Below, one piece after another: positions 1 to 9,357 of a stretch of DNA of 64,000 nucleotides (positions within the stretch are counted from its first letter, which is position 1; each line of letters starts with the position of its first letter). The position numbers and the translations under genes were made by a program. A model generated the notes under the pieces. It did not search any database, had not been told where the DNA came from, and worked only from the letters and a program-made list of their open reading frames with translations. This DNA is from Luteimonas sp. RC10. Its GTDB lineage: Bacteria > Pseudomonadota > Gammaproteobacteria > Xanthomonadales > Xanthomonadaceae. The stretch is taken from the NCBI RefSeq assembly GCF_014192745.1, contig NZ_JACHYJ010000004.1, forward strand, positions 248,001 through 312,000. Direction: 5' to 3'.

Positions 1-1506
1 CAACGGCAGCCAGAGCAGCGCAGCGAGGCCTTTGCCCGGCACGCCGCGCGGCAGCAGCAGCCAGAACGCGGCCAGCAGCGCCAGCGGCAACGCGAGCCGA
101 TGCGGGGCCGGCAGCCACCACAACGCGAACGGCGCGGCCGCAAGCCAGTCGAACAGCCGCCAGCTCGGCGCGAACGCCCACGCCGCCAGCCGCCAGGCCC
201 AGTCCCCGGCGCCGGCATGCAGCGCTTCCAGGCCGGTGCCAAGCACCGACAACGGCACCACGACCAGGCTCCACCACGGAATCGCGACCAGATTGGCCAA
301 CGGGCCGGCCAGTGACGCCTGGCCGAACAAGGTCACGGTCAGCGGCAGCAGACCCAGCGTCGCCACCCATTGCGAGGCCAGTAGCCCGCGCGTCGCCGAC
401 AGCGCGCGGGCGTCGGGCAGGCACCAGACCAGCCAGGCGACGCCGGCAAAGCTCAGCCAGAAGCCGGCTGAGAGCACCGCCATCGGGTCGACCAGCACCA
501 CGGCGATCGCGGCGTAGGCGAGCGCATCGGCGATGCGCAGCCGGCGGCGCACCAAGCGGTCGACCACCACCACTGCGATCATCAGCACCGTGCGCACGGT
601 CGGCAGTTCCCAGCCGGCCGCGGCGGCGTAGACGCTGGCAGCCCCCAGCGCGACCACTGCGGTCGCCTGCGGCCGGGGCAGCACGCGGCCCAGCGATGGC
701 AGACACCACCACACCGCCGCCGCCAGCAGCGCGAACGCGCCGCCGACCATCCCGACGTGGAAGCCCGAGATCGCGATCAGGTGGGTCAGGCCGGTGGCGC
801 GCAGCGCTTCCCAGTCGAGCTCACCGAGGCCGCGCGTATCGCCCACCGCCAGCGCCCGGACGAACCGCGCGGCGTCCCCGCCGACCACCCGCTCGATCCG
901 TTCGGCGGTGCGATGGCGCCAGCGGTCGATGCCGCCGGCCGCCTCGAGCCGCGTCATCGGCTCACCGGTGCGCAGATAGCCCACAGCGGCCACACGCCGG
1001 GCCATTGCGTGTTTCTCGCTGTCGATCCAGCCAGGATTGCGGAGGCCACGCGGCGCGCGGACGCGTGCGGTGAAGTGCCAGCGGTCGCCGGGCTCGAGCG
1101 CCAGCCGCCGCGGGTCCGGAGCCGCGTCGCGGGCATCGAACCACGACAGCCGCAGCAACCGGCCGCGCAATGCCGCAGGCCCGACATCAGCATCGACCCG
1201 GAATTCGAACCAGGTCCGCTGCGCCTCGTGCACGGGCAGGCCGACGAGGCGTCCGGACACGACGACATCGCTGCGCCCCATCGTGGCCGGCCACTGCAGC
1301 GACAGCGCATGCGCCGCATGCAATCCGCACAGCGCGAGGCCGAAAATGCCCGCACCTGCCACACGCAGCCCCACGCGCCCCAAACCCCAGGCGCCCGCCG
1401 CCAGCACAAGCGCGAGCCCCAGCGCCCACGCCGGCAGCAGCGCCGGCAACGCGAGGCAGGCGGTCGCGCCGAGCACCAATGCCGCGCCGGTCGCGGTGCC
1501 GAACAT
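1..1506 (-). CDS. comEC: ComEC/Rec2-family competence protein, C-terminally truncated by the window edge
   Basis: The reading frame runs open from an ATG at 1506 to base 1 (502 codons) without a stop. The product has an N-terminal hydrophobic region, a soluble DUF4131-like segment, then the family hallmark LTHLIAISGFHVGMVGG around residues 245-260, followed by a multi-helix membrane domain. ComEC forms the inner-membrane channel for single-stranded DNA during natural transformation. The C-terminal metallo-beta-lactamase-like domain found in many members would lie beyond the window. No clear Shine-Dalgarno precedes ATG 1506; an in-frame ATG at 1626 with AGGA upstream is an alternative that would add a 40-residue polar extension. 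The 290 bases up to the next gene hold no other gene I can support. Confidence 0.93.
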   Translation of the reverse strand, partial: MFGTATGAALVLGATACLALPALLPAWALGLALVLAAGAWGLGRVGLRVAGAGIFGLALCGLHAAHALSLQWPATMGRSDVVVSGRLVGLPVHEAQRTWFEFRVDADVGPAALRGRLLRLSWFDARDAAPDPRRLALEPGDRWHFTARVRAPRGLRNPGWIDSEKHAMARRVAAVGYLRTGEPMTRLEAAGGIDRWRHRTAERIERVVGGDAARFVRALAVGDTRGLGELDWEALRATGLTHLIAISGFHVGMVGGAFALLAAAVWWCLPSLGRVLPRPQATAVVALGAASVYAAAAGWELPTVRTVLMIAVVVVDRLVRRRLRIADALAYAAIAVVLVDPMAVLSAGFWLSFAGVAWLVWCLPDARALSATRGLLASQWVATLGLLPLTVTLFGQASLAGPLANLVAIPWWSLVVVPLSVLGTGLEALHAGAGDWAWRLAAWAFAPSWRLFDWLAAAPFALWWLPAPHRLALPLALLAAFWLLLPRGVPGKGLAALLWLPL

Positions 1507-1797
1507 CACGACAGGCGGACGTATCGGCCCGACCTCAGTCCGGCCCGATCTGCCGCACCTGCGCCCGCCATTGATGTTGTCGGCGCCGCCACCCCGCCCG
1601 GCGATCGCACCCTCGCCCTGTTCCATCCGCGCGTCCTGCACTGGCCTGCCGACAGCCTGCCGCGCGGCGCGGCCTTGCGCCGTCCGGCGACTGCGCGGCC
1701 GCGGGTCGGGAATCGCCGCATCCGATCCCGTGCGCCATGGCGTCCGCACCGACCGCCGCCCCACCGGGGCGATGGCGCCCGGCCCCGCTCCGCGACG

Positions 1798-2673
1798 CTA
1801 CTGCCGGTAGTACGCCGTCCAGCGCCAGCAGCCGGACTCGCGCGCGAATTCCAACGCGCCGATGCGCGCCTGGTCGTCGACGCCCGGCGCGATCCGCCAG
1901 TCCGGTGCTGCGCTGTCGGGCGAGGCCGCGTAGTCGGCCAGCGGACGCCAGTCCCGTGGCAGGCCCGCATCGGCGTCGAGCCAGGCCGGGCACGCCGCCA
2001 GCAGCGCGGCGCGGTCGAGGGTCTGGACCGGATCGTCGTCCAACAGGCCCGGCGCGGCCAGTGGCAGCCGGGCGTGGGCGACCAGGGCGGCACAGTCGCG
2101 CCGCGCGAGCGCATCGCGAAATGCCGGCCACGCCGCGCCAAAATCGCCGGCCAGGCAGGACGCGGCGTCATCGTTGGCGCGCGTGCAGGCGTCCGAGGGC
2201 GCACTGTCGGCGACCTGGATCAGCACCTCGGTGTAGTGATGGCCGGTCTCGGCGGGAAACAACGTGCCGCGCACACGCCGACATCCCGGCGCGAGTCCGC
2301 TGGCGCCGCTGCCGGCGAGCTGCAACGCGTCCACCCGCCGCGTCGTGGCGCCGTCCTCGACCTCGATCGGCGCGTCCAACTGCAGCACAGGTACCCGCAC
2401 CACCGGATCGTCCGGCGATTCCCCGAAGCCCGGCGGGCCACGTTCCTCGCGCATCGCCACCCGGCCGATGACCACCGAGACCTCGGGCTCGAGGCGATAG
2501 CGCGCGGGCTCCGCAGGTGCAGGCGCGGGCGCGGCATCCACCGCGGCCCCAGTCCCGGCGTCGCCCCCGGACGGCGCAGGCGGTGCCTGCGTCGGCGCCC
2601 CCGGCGGCTGCCCGCAGGCCACGAGTCCGGCCAGGGCCAACATCCAGGCGAATCTGCAGTCGCGCACGGCCAT
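1798..2673 (-). CDS. Predicted lipoprotein of unknown function
   Basis: I do not recognise a family. From ATG 2673 the protein begins with a short charged n-region, a hydrophobic stretch and a lipobox (LVAC, Cys20), followed by a Pro/Ala/Gly-rich linker to about residue 60, so it is probably an envelope lipoprotein. The rest is soluble and holds several cysteines. A short beta-rich part (about residues 65-150) precedes a helical part that ends in a Trp/Tyr-rich tail. The frame stays open upstream to 2778, but that extension would bury the signal peptide, so 2673 is preferred; ATG 2643 would still leave part of the hydrophobic segment. It lies upstream of comEC on the same strand with a 290-base gap, so co-transcription is possible but not shown. 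Confidence 0.7.
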   Translation of the reverse strand: MAVRDCRFAWMLALAGLVACGQPPGAPTQAPPAPSGGDAGTGAAVDAAPAPAPAEPARYRLEPEVSVVIGRVAMREERGPPGFGESPDDPVVRVPVLQLDAPIEVEDGATTRRVDALQLAGSGASGLAPGCRRVRGTLFPAETGHHYTEVLIQVADSAPSDACTRANDDAASCLAGDFGAAWPAFRDALARRDCAALVAHARLPLAAPGLLDDDPVQTLDRAALLAACPAWLDADAGLPRDWRPLADYAASPDSAAPDWRIAPGVDDQARIGALEFARESGCWRWTAYYRQ

Positions 2674-2791
2674 ACGGCGGGCTCCGAACAGGGCGATGGC
2701 CCAGCCTAGAGCCCGGCGCGTGGCGGCGCCAGCTCCCGGCCGCGGTGCGCCACACGCACCGGCCGGGCTGCCGGCCACGCATGCTGCGCCG

Positions 2792-4420
2792 TCATGGCGT
2801 GCGGGTCACGTGGCCTTCCTGCCAGCCCTCGACCACCTGGATCGCGCCGACCACGCGCGAGAGCTCGGCGGCCGACAGACTGGCGATGCTGCGGCCGCTG
2901 TCGAGCCCGGTCAGCCGTTCGATGGTCCGTTGGTAGGCGTTGGTGTCGTTCTCCACCGGCGGCGCGTAGCGGTGGATCGCATCGTTGATGCTCAGGTTGC
3001 GATAGCTCGGCCCCTGCAACAGCGCGCCGATGGCGCGTTCGCCGGTGGCGCGGTCGGGGAATACCGCAAAGCCGCCCGGCCCGGTGCCGAGCGCGCCATG
3101 GGCATTGGCGAAGTCGCCGGCGCGGATGTTGCCGGGATTGTGGTTGCGCCAGGCCAGCGTGCCGCCGCTGCGGGTCTCGACCGCGCCGTCGGCATGGGTG
3201 ATGACGGTATCGCGGCCCTGCGCACGGGCGCTCGCGCCGCCCTCGCCCACCGTCGCCGTCGCATCCGGTCCGGACGCGGTGGAGGTGGAGGGGGTGGACA
3301 CCGCGCCGCTGGGCACCCGGACGAACTGCCCGGGATGGATGAGGTCCGGGTTCGCCGCCAGGTGCGGATTGGCCTGCAGCAGCGCCGGCAGGCCGACGCC
3401 ATGCCGCCCGGCGATGCCTGACAGGGTGTCGCCGTCGCGCACGGTCACCGTGGTGCTCGCCCCTGCCGGCAGTGCAACCGTGTCGCCCGGATGGATCCGG
3501 TCGGGCGCGGCGACGAAGCGCGGATTGGCCGCCAGCAGTGCATCGAGCCCGACGTCGTGACGGCGCGCGATGCCTGACAGGGTATCGCCAGCGACCACCG
3601 TGACCTGGCCGCCACGCGGGGCCGGCGATGGGTTGGGCGCAGGCCCTGTCGGGTCCGGCGTCGGCGACGGCGCGGCCGGCGCCCCGCTGGGACGCCGGAT
3701 CGCGATCGCATTGCCCAGGTCATACGGGGCCACGTTGACCGCATTGCTCTGGTTGCCGCCGAGCAGATGCACGGTGTTGCCCTCGACCCGGTCGACGAAG
3801 CCGACATGGTTCGGGAACACGACCACGTCACCGCGCTGGATGTCGGCGCGCGGCACCGCCTCGCCCCAGTTCGCCCACTCGCGCGCGCGGTAGGCCTCGT
3901 TGGCGATCGGATGGCCTGCCTCCTTCATGACGAAGGCGACGAACGAGCCGCACCAGGCGTTGTCGCGGCCGCTGTCGTCCTTGCCCCAGAAGCCGGACGC
4001 GGCGTGGTACTCCATGATCCGCGGGTTCGCGCGCGTGCCCGAGACCTCGGCCTGCCCCAGTTCGCGCTCGGCGATGGCCATCCAGCCGGCACCGCCGTCG
4101 TTGGCCGCGGGCAGCTGCGCACGGATGCTCGGGTGCACGCTCGACAACGGCTCGGAGTTGGCATGCGCCGCCGGCGCCGCGGTCCCGGCGACCGGCTCGG
4201 GAATCGACAGCGTCTGGCCGCCGGCGATCCGGTCCGGATCGCGGACCTGGGGATTGGCGGCCAGCAGCGCGTCGAGGCTGACACCGTGCTGCTGCGCGAT
4301 CGCCGACAGCGTATCGCCGGGACGCACAGCGTAGTCGCTGCCGGCACTGGGGGACACGTGGCTGGAGAGCGATGAGACGGCGTTGACCATGGCGGCAGAC
4401 TCGCGACGGGATAGCGCCAC
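2792..4420 (-). CDS. Multi-LysM cell-wall protein with CHAP-like (TIGR02594-type) domain
   Basis: A 542-residue protein built of: LysM 1 (about 30-74), a CHAP-like cysteine peptidase/amidase domain of the TIGR02594 type (about 110-243; Cys157 in NAWCGSFVAF, His205 in NHVGFVD), a Pro-rich linker, LysM 2 (273-318), LysM 3 (324-370), a Ser/Thr linker, and a C-terminal domain (about 420-540) with the motif RNHNPGNIR seen in phage-like structural or lytic proteins. LysM modules bind peptidoglycan; the Cys/His pair suggests hydrolysis of it. No signal peptide is visible, so export would be non-classical, by a type VI or tailocin-like route, or via lysis. ATG 4390 is an alternative start. The gene is divergent from the glycosylase gene at 4540. 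Confidence 0.85.
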   Translation of the reverse strand: MALSRRESAAMVNAVSSLSSHVSPSAGSDYAVRPGDTLSAIAQQHGVSLDALLAANPQVRDPDRIAGGQTLSIPEPVAGTAAPAAHANSEPLSSVHPSIRAQLPAANDGGAGWMAIAERELGQAEVSGTRANPRIMEYHAASGFWGKDDSGRDNAWCGSFVAFVMKEAGHPIANEAYRAREWANWGEAVPRADIQRGDVVVFPNHVGFVDRVEGNTVHLLGGNQSNAVNVAPYDLGNAIAIRRPSGAPAAPSPTPDPTGPAPNPSPAPRGGQVTVVAGDTLSGIARRHDVGLDALLAANPRFVAAPDRIHPGDTVALPAGASTTVTVRDGDTLSGIAGRHGVGLPALLQANPHLAANPDLIHPGQFVRVPSGAVSTPSTSTASGPDATATVGEGGASARAQGRDTVITHADGAVETRSGGTLAWRNHNPGNIRAGDFANAHGALGTGPGGFAVFPDRATGERAIGALLQGPSYRNLSINDAIHRYAPPVENDTNAYQRTIERLTGLDSGRSIASLSAAELSRVVGAIQVVEGWQEGHVTRTP

Positions 4421-4539
4421 CCTCGGCGACCGGCCCGGTCAGGGCAATCCGGGGCCGACCCCAGCCCGGGTCGACCCCAGGTGCGCAGGCGTCATCGCCG
4501 GCATGGCAGCATGCGGGCCCCCGCCCCACGTCCGCCCCG

Positions 4540-5046
4540 ATGCCAGACCCGGTCCTGCGCAGCTTCGCCCCCGTCGTCGGCCCCGGCGCGCGCGTGCTGG
4601 TGCTCGGCAGCATGCCGGGCGTGGCCTCGCTCGATGCGGGCCGCTACTACGCGCATCCGCGCAACCTGTTCTGGCCGATCATGGGCGCGCTGTTCGACGC
4701 CGGGCCCGAACTGCCCTATGCGCAGCGGCTGGCGCGTCTGCAACGGGCCGGGATCGCCTTGTGGGACGTCGCTGGCGAATGCGTGCGTCCCGGCAGTCTG
4801 GATGCCCGGATCGAGGCCGGCAGTGTCGTCGCCAACGACATCGCCGGTCTGCTGGCGGCCCATCCGGGCATCGACCGCATCCGCTTCAACGGCAGCGCTG
4901 CGCAGACCCTGTTCCGCCGGCACGTGCTGCCGGTGTTGCCGCGCGTCCCGGACCTGGCGCGGCTCCCCTCGACGAGCCCGGCGCATGCGGTGCTGCGGTT
5001 CGACGACAAGCTCGCCGCCTGGCGCGCTGGCCTGTGCAACCAATGA
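4540..5046 (+). CDS. DNA-deoxyinosine (hypoxanthine-DNA) glycosylase, uracil-DNA glycosylase family 6
   Basis: A 168-residue protein with the family 6 signatures: LGSMPG at 22-27 and YYAHPRNLFW at 36-45, where the Asn after HPR is the catalytic residue in the family, plus the C-terminal motif STSPAH. These enzymes excise hypoxanthine (deaminated adenine), and in some members uracil, from DNA as the first step of base-excision repair in the cytoplasm. The length is normal for the family. It stands alone between a divergent LysM gene and a small exported-protein gene, with no sign of an operon. Confidence 0.88.
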   Translation: MPDPVLRSFAPVVGPGARVLVLGSMPGVASLDAGRYYAHPRNLFWPIMGALFDAGPELPYAQRLARLQRAGIALWDVAGECVRPGSLDARIEAGSVVANDIAGLLAAHPGIDRIRFNGSAAQTLFRRHVLPVLPRVPDLARLPSTSPAHAVLRFDDKLAAWRAGLCNQ

Positions 5047-5230
5047 CGGGCAATCGACGGCGCAAGCCTGTCGCCAACGCGCGATCTTGAGCGCCACAAT
5101 GCGGACCGTCGCAAAGACGCGCAGGTCTCCGATCTGCGGATGCGCCGCAATCCGACGCGCGTTCTCTTCGTTTCCGATACTCGCCCGCCGGCCCCTGCGC
5201 TATGGTCTGCCCAGGTCATACAGGGAGCCG

Positions 5231-5683
5231 ATGATGCATCGCATCCGAACGCTGACGTTGCTTGGCGCATTGTGCTGCGGCACTGCCGCCGCGCAGGCCG
5301 AGAGCGCCAGTGCCTGCCCGCAGTTGCCGGTCATCGCCAACGTGCAGTGGAGCGTGCAGGAGAGCGAGGATTTCGTGTTCTGCCGCGCGATCGAGTTCGA
5401 CACTCAACGCCAGCCGTTCGCGGTCGCGATCGGGCGCACGCCGACGTTCCAGCCGCGCCGGGGCGAGCGGATCGGCCATCCGGTCCGCATCGACGGGCTC
5501 TCGGCATGGTGGCATGCGCCGCAGAACGACCTGACCAGTGCCATCGTGCGCGAGACGCTGCTGGAACTGGCCTCGGGCCACTACGCCCACATCATCGTGC
5601 GCGCCGACGACCCGGCGCAGCTGGCGCGCACGTTGCGCCAGGTCGAGCAACTGGAATTCGCCGACGTCCGCCTGGGCAACTGA
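5231..5683 (+). CDS. Small exported protein of unknown function
   Basis: From ATG 5231 (or 5234) the product is about 150 residues with a clear Sec signal peptide (charged MMHRIR, hydrophobic core, likely cleavage after AAAQA near residue 23). The mature part has two cysteines that could form a disulphide in the periplasm, and looks alpha/beta with no membrane segments. I do not recognise a family. The open frame extends far upstream, but the signal peptide fixes the start at 5231. The gene is convergent with pirin, and the short gap between them is filled by a tandem repeat. Confidence 0.75.
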   Translation: MMHRIRTLTLLGALCCGTAAAQAESASACPQLPVIANVQWSVQESEDFVFCRAIEFDTQRQPFAVAIGRTPTFQPRRGERIGHPVRIDGLSAWWHAPQNDLTSAIVRETLLELASGHYAHIIVRADDPAQLARTLRQVEQLEFADVRLGN

Positions 5684-5706
5684 GGCGGACGTGCGCGGGG
5701 CCGGCT

Positions 5707-5780
5707 CTAGACCGGTCTTTTCTAGAACCGGTCTTTTCTAGAACCGGTCTTTTCTAGAACCGGTCTTATCTAGAACCGGC
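5707..5780. repeat. 16-bp tandem repeat between convergent genes
   Basis: Five units start at 5707, 5722, 5738, 5754 and 5770, with consensus CTAGAACCGGTCTTTT. The first lacks one A (15 bp), the fourth ends TTAT and the fifth is partial. The units sit between the stop of the exported-protein gene (5683) and the pirin gene; the last one supplies the pirin stop codon (TAG, 5772-5770). Each unit carries an ACCGGT core and a CTAG, and the first contains the perfect palindrome AGACCGGTCT. Confidence 0.9.
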
Positions 5781-6621
5781 CTTCCTGGAAATCCACGAAC
5801 GCCTGCATCAGTTCTTCGCGGGTGTTCATGACGAACGGGCCATGACGGGCCACCGGCTCGCGCAGTGGACGCCCGCCGACGACGATCAGCTTCGCGCCTT
5901 GTTCGCCGGCATGCAGTTGCAACCGCGCGCCGCCGCCGAGCACGCCAAGTTCCTGCGCCGCGAGCGGGCGCGTCTCCTCGCCCTCGCCCACTGTCGTCTG
6001 ACCTTCGTAGACGTAAGCGAAGACGTTGTGGCCGTCGGGCAGGTCGAACGCCCACGCGCTGCCCGGCGCCAGTGCGATGTCCAGATACAGCGGCTCGGTC
6101 GCCGGTTGCGCGATCGGACCGGCGGTGCCGTCCACGCTGCCGGCGATGAGCTTGACCGTCACGCCCGGCGCGGGCTCGACCACCGGCAACCGGTCGGGCG
6201 CAAACTCCTGGTAGCGCGGCGCGGTCATTTTTTCGCGCGCGGGCAGGTTCACCCACAGTTGGAAGCCGCGCATCCGTCCGGCCTGCTGCTCGGGCATTTC
6301 CGAATGCACCAGGCCGCGCCCGGCGGTCATCCACTGCACGCTGCCGGGGACCAGCAGGCCCTCGTTGCCGTGGTTGTCACGATGGCGCATGCGCCCGTCG
6401 AGCATATAGGTCACGGTCTCGAAGCCGCGATGCGGATGGTCGGGAAAACCGGCCAGGTAGTCCTCGGCGCGGTCGGTGCCGAACTCGTCGAGCATCAGGA
6501 ACGGATCGAGATCGGGCAACTGCGGCGTGCCGATGACGCGGGTGAGCTTGACGCCGGCGCCGTCGCTGGCGGGCATGCCGCGCACGGTGCGCACGACGCG
6601 GGCGGTCTGGGAGGCGGTCAT
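5770..6621 (-). CDS. Pirin family protein (bicupin)
   Basis: A 283-residue pirin-like bicupin. The N-terminal cupin holds the family motif DPFLMLDEFG and FPDHPHRGFETVTYMLDG, with the His residues (HPH and later VHSEM) that bind Fe(II) in pirins; the C-terminal cupin has the usual QLWVNLP entry. Known pirins act as redox-dependent regulators or as quercetin 2,3-dioxygenases; which applies cannot be told from sequence. ATG 6621 is chosen because it has GGAG about 10 bases upstream; the frame is open further to 6771 but lacks family similarity. The stop codon falls inside the 16-bp tandem repeat. Confidence 0.9.
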   Translation of the reverse strand: MTASQTARVVRTVRGMPASDGAGVKLTRVIGTPQLPDLDPFLMLDEFGTDRAEDYLAGFPDHPHRGFETVTYMLDGRMRHRDNHGNEGLLVPGSVQWMTAGRGLVHSEMPEQQAGRMRGFQLWVNLPAREKMTAPRYQEFAPDRLPVVEPAPGVTVKLIAGSVDGTAGPIAQPATEPLYLDIALAPGSAWAFDLPDGHNVFAYVYEGQTTVGEGEETRPLAAQELGVLGGGARLQLHAGEQGAKLIVVGGRPLREPVARHGPFVMNTREELMQAFVDFQEGRF

Positions 6622-6811
6622 CGGGGAACTCCGAACAGGGTCTGAGCGCACACGATGCGGGTGCGGCGGGCCGATTCCACCGGCGTGGATGGAACGCAAG
6701 GTTTCCGCCGGTACCAGGCGCAGCGCGTCGCCTCGCGTCATGCCGGGCCAGGTCGGTCCCCCGGCCCACATCGCGGGCGCGCGACCGGGCCCGAGCGGGG
6801 GCCCGGCTGCG

Positions 6812-9034
6812 TCAGCGCGCGGTCAAGCGCCAGGCGCGGTGGATGCGCGGGTTGCGCTCGAAATCGGGCGCGATCGTCGCCGGTGTGATGTCCTCGCAGT
6901 GCGCGAACGCGGCCACCGCCTCGGTGTCGAGCCGGAATCGACGGAAATTGTTGGAGAAATACAGCGCGCCGCCGGGCGCCAGCCGGGCAACGGCCGCGCG
7001 CAGCAGGCGCACGTGCTCGCGCTGGATGTCGAAATCCTTGGCCCGCGCCGAATTGGAGAACGTCGGCGGGTCGCAGAAGATCAGGTCGTACTGCGCGGTC
7101 TCGGCTTCCAGCCACTGCAGCGCGTCGGCCTGCACCAGCCGATGCCGGGCGCCGCCCATGCCGTTGGCGGCGAGATTGTCCGCGCACCACTGCAGGTAGG
7201 TCGCCGACAGGTCGACGGTCGTGGTCGTCCGTGCGCCGCCGGCCGCGGCATGCACGGTCGCAGCCCCGGTGTAGCCGAACAGGTTGAGAAAGCGTGTGTC
7301 TGCCGCTTCTTCCGCGATGCGCAGGCGCATCGGGCGATGGTCGAGGAACAGGCCGGTGTCGAGATAGTCGAACAGGTTCACGCGCAGGCGCACCTGGCCC
7401 TCGTCGACCAGCATGAACGCATGGCGCGCGTCGAGCCGGCCGTACTTGCTGCCGCCCTTGCCGCGGCTGCGGGTCTTGATCGCGATGCGCTCGCGCGGAA
7501 TGCGGAACACCTCGCGGGCCGCACTCAGCACGTCGCCGAAGCGTCGCCGGGTCGTGGCCTCGGGAATCTCGGCCGGCGCGGCGTACTCCTGGAGATGCAG
7601 CCACAGCGGCGCGCCATCGGCGGTCGGGTCGGATTCGGACTGGATGTAGACGTCGATCGCGGCCGCGTACTCGGGCAGGTCGGCGTCATAGACGCGGTAG
7701 CAGGTCACGCCTTCGCGCTCGCGCCAGGCCTTGAACCTGCGCAGGTTCTTGCGCAGGCGGTTGGCGACCATCGTCGCGCCATCACTCAGCGTCTGCGGGG
7801 CGTCGTCGACCTCGCGCTGCGGCGGACGCACCGGATCGCAGACGATCAGGCTGCACTCGAGCGCACCATTGAAGACCTGGTACTTCTTCTTCGCGCGCAG
7901 GCCGGTCGCGTGCGCGAGTTCGGCATCGCCGCACAGCAGGCTCGCACGCCAGTCCGGCACCGCGCGCGCCAGCGCATTGCCGAGGCTGCGGTAGAGCGCG
8001 GCATCGGCGGCCAGGCGGGCGTCATAGGGCGGATTGCAGACCACCAGGCCGCGCGGCGCGGCGTCGTTCGGTGCGGCGCCGTCGGACAGCGCGGACGACG
8101 GTGGCGCCTGCAGGGCGACGACGTCGCCGACCTGCCAGTCGATCGCGTCGCGCAGCCCGGCCGCGGTGGCGTTCTCGCGTGCGGCATGCACCGCGTGTGG
8201 GTCGAGATCGCGGCCGAAGAACGCGGTGCGCAGGTGCTCGCGGCCGCTGCGCTCGCGCGCCAGGGCCTCGTCGCACAGGGTTCGCCAATAGGCGGCATCG
8301 AAGCCGTGCCAGCGACTCGGCGTCCGGCCGGTGGTCGCCGCGCCGCCGTCGCGGGCCAGGCCCGGCGCGACATCGGCGGCCATCAACGCCCCTTCGATCA
8401 GCAGCGTGCCGCTGCCGCACATCGGATCGAGCAACGCGCCACCCGCGGCGTACAGCGCCGGCCAGCCGCCGCGCATCAGCACCGCTGCGGCGAGGTTTTC
8501 CTTCAGCGGCGCATCGCCCTGGGCGCGGCGCCAGCCGCGGCGGTGCAACGGCCCGCCCCCCAGGTCCACCGAGAGCAATGCGCGCCCCTTGCGCACCACC
8601 AGGCTCAGGCGCAGGTCCGGCGCCTCGACATCGACATCCGGGCGCGCGCCGGTGGCCTCGCGCAGGGTGTCGACGATCGCATCCTTAACCCGTTGCGCGG
8701 CGTAGCGCGCGTGGGTGATCGCGCTGCCGGAGACGTGGGCATCGATCGCCAACGTCATCGACGGATCCAGATGGGCCGCCCAGTCGACCGCGCGCGCGCC
8801 GGCGTACAGCGCGTCCTCGTGTTCGCAGGCGTAATCGGCGATCGGCCACAGCACCCGGCTGGCGAGCCGCGACCACAGCACCGCGCGCTGCGCGTCCTGC
8901 AGCGTGCCTTCGGCATTGACGCCGGCGACGGTGGCCGTGGCCTGGGCCGCGCCCAGCGCGAGCACCTCATCGACGAGCAGATATTCCAGGCCCTTGGCGC
9001 AGGAGACGAAGAATTTCACGGGCAGGCGGACCAC
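6812..9034 (-). CDS. rlmKL: Bifunctional 23S rRNA methyltransferase RlmKL
   Basis: A fusion methyltransferase of about 740 residues. Order: a ferredoxin-like/THUMP region (about 10-160), the RlmL domain (m2G2445) with [17 protein letters not shown] for S-adenosylmethionine and [10 protein letters not shown] as catalytic NPPY motif, then the RlmK domain (m7G2069) with [19 protein letters not shown] and [10 protein letters not shown]. It modifies helix 74 of 23S rRNA during 50S assembly. The start is a GTG at 9034; a second in-frame GTG at 9019 would give the product [12 protein letters not shown]..., which fits the usual N-terminus better. Neither has a strong Shine-Dalgarno. Confidence 0.95.
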   Translation of the reverse strand: MVRLPVKFFVSCAKGLEYLLVDEVLALGAAQATATVAGVNAEGTLQDAQRAVLWSRLASRVLWPIADYACEHEDALYAGARAVDWAAHLDPSMTLAIDAHVSGSAITHARYAAQRVKDAIVDTLREATGARPDVDVEAPDLRLSLVVRKGRALLSVDLGGGPLHRRGWRRAQGDAPLKENLAAAVLMRGGWPALYAAGGALLDPMCGSGTLLIEGALMAADVAPGLARDGGAATTGRTPSRWHGFDAAYWRTLCDEALARERSGREHLRTAFFGRDLDPHAVHAARENATAAGLRDAIDWQVGDVVALQAPPSSALSDGAAPNDAAPRGLVVCNPPYDARLAADAALYRSLGNALARAVPDWRASLLCGDAELAHATGLRAKKKYQVFNGALECSLIVCDPVRPPQREVDDAPQTLSDGATMVANRLRKNLRRFKAWREREGVTCYRVYDADLPEYAAAIDVYIQSESDPTADGAPLWLHLQEYAAPAEIPEATTRRRFGDVLSAAREVFRIPRERIAIKTRSRGKGGSKYGRLDARHAFMLVDEGQVRLRVNLFDYLDTGLFLDHRPMRLRIAEEAADTRFLNLFGYTGAATVHAAAGGARTTTTVDLSATYLQWCADNLAANGMGGARHRLVQADALQWLEAETAQYDLIFCDPPTFSNSARAKDFDIQREHVRLLRAAVARLAPGGALYFSNNFRRFRLDTEAVAAFAHCEDITPATIAPDFERNPRIHRAWRLTAR

Positions 9035-9357
9035 TCAAGGGAAGGAAAGACGCGGCGCACGCCGCGCGCGTTGCGCATCGCCAGCGCTCGCACCGGATCT
9101 GGGCGGCACGGTTGCGGCCACCGATCGGAACGGCGCGCAACGCACGGCACGAAGATGGCGCGCAAAATACCACAGGGCCCTGTGCCCCCCTTCCGCGGGG
9201 CAGCGCGACGTGTTGCTGCCCCCCGCGGCACCGCACGGGGCGGCGGCCGCACTGCGACGTGGCCGCCTGGCCACCCAGCGCCTTCATGGCGCAGGGACAC
9301 GAGCGCGTCCCGGCGTGACGCACTCGCCGATCGCGACGGTGGCGCCCGCGTCGCCGC
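9035..9357. other. Intergenic region: rlmKL leader and putative terminator after the AraC gene
   Basis: No gene can be supported here. Two palindromic structures are visible: a GC stem with arms at about 9197-9206 (GCGGGGCAGC) and 9218-9229 (GCTGCCCCCCGC), and a perfect 14-bp palindrome CACAGGGCCCTGTG at 9171-9184. On the minus strand the latter is followed by GTATTTTGCG, so it could terminate transcription of the AraC gene. The rlmKL promoter should also lie here, but I see no convincing -35/-10 pair. Confidence 0.45.

Noticed and set aside
757..2709. A 650-codon plus-strand frame across comEC and the lipoprotein gene
   Set aside because: Antisense to the ComEC hallmark motif and the lipoprotein; no domain or start signal supports it.
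5707..5780. Possible CRISPR array
   Set aside because: Units are 16 bp and directly adjacent with no spacers; this is a simple tandem repeat, and no cas gene is present.
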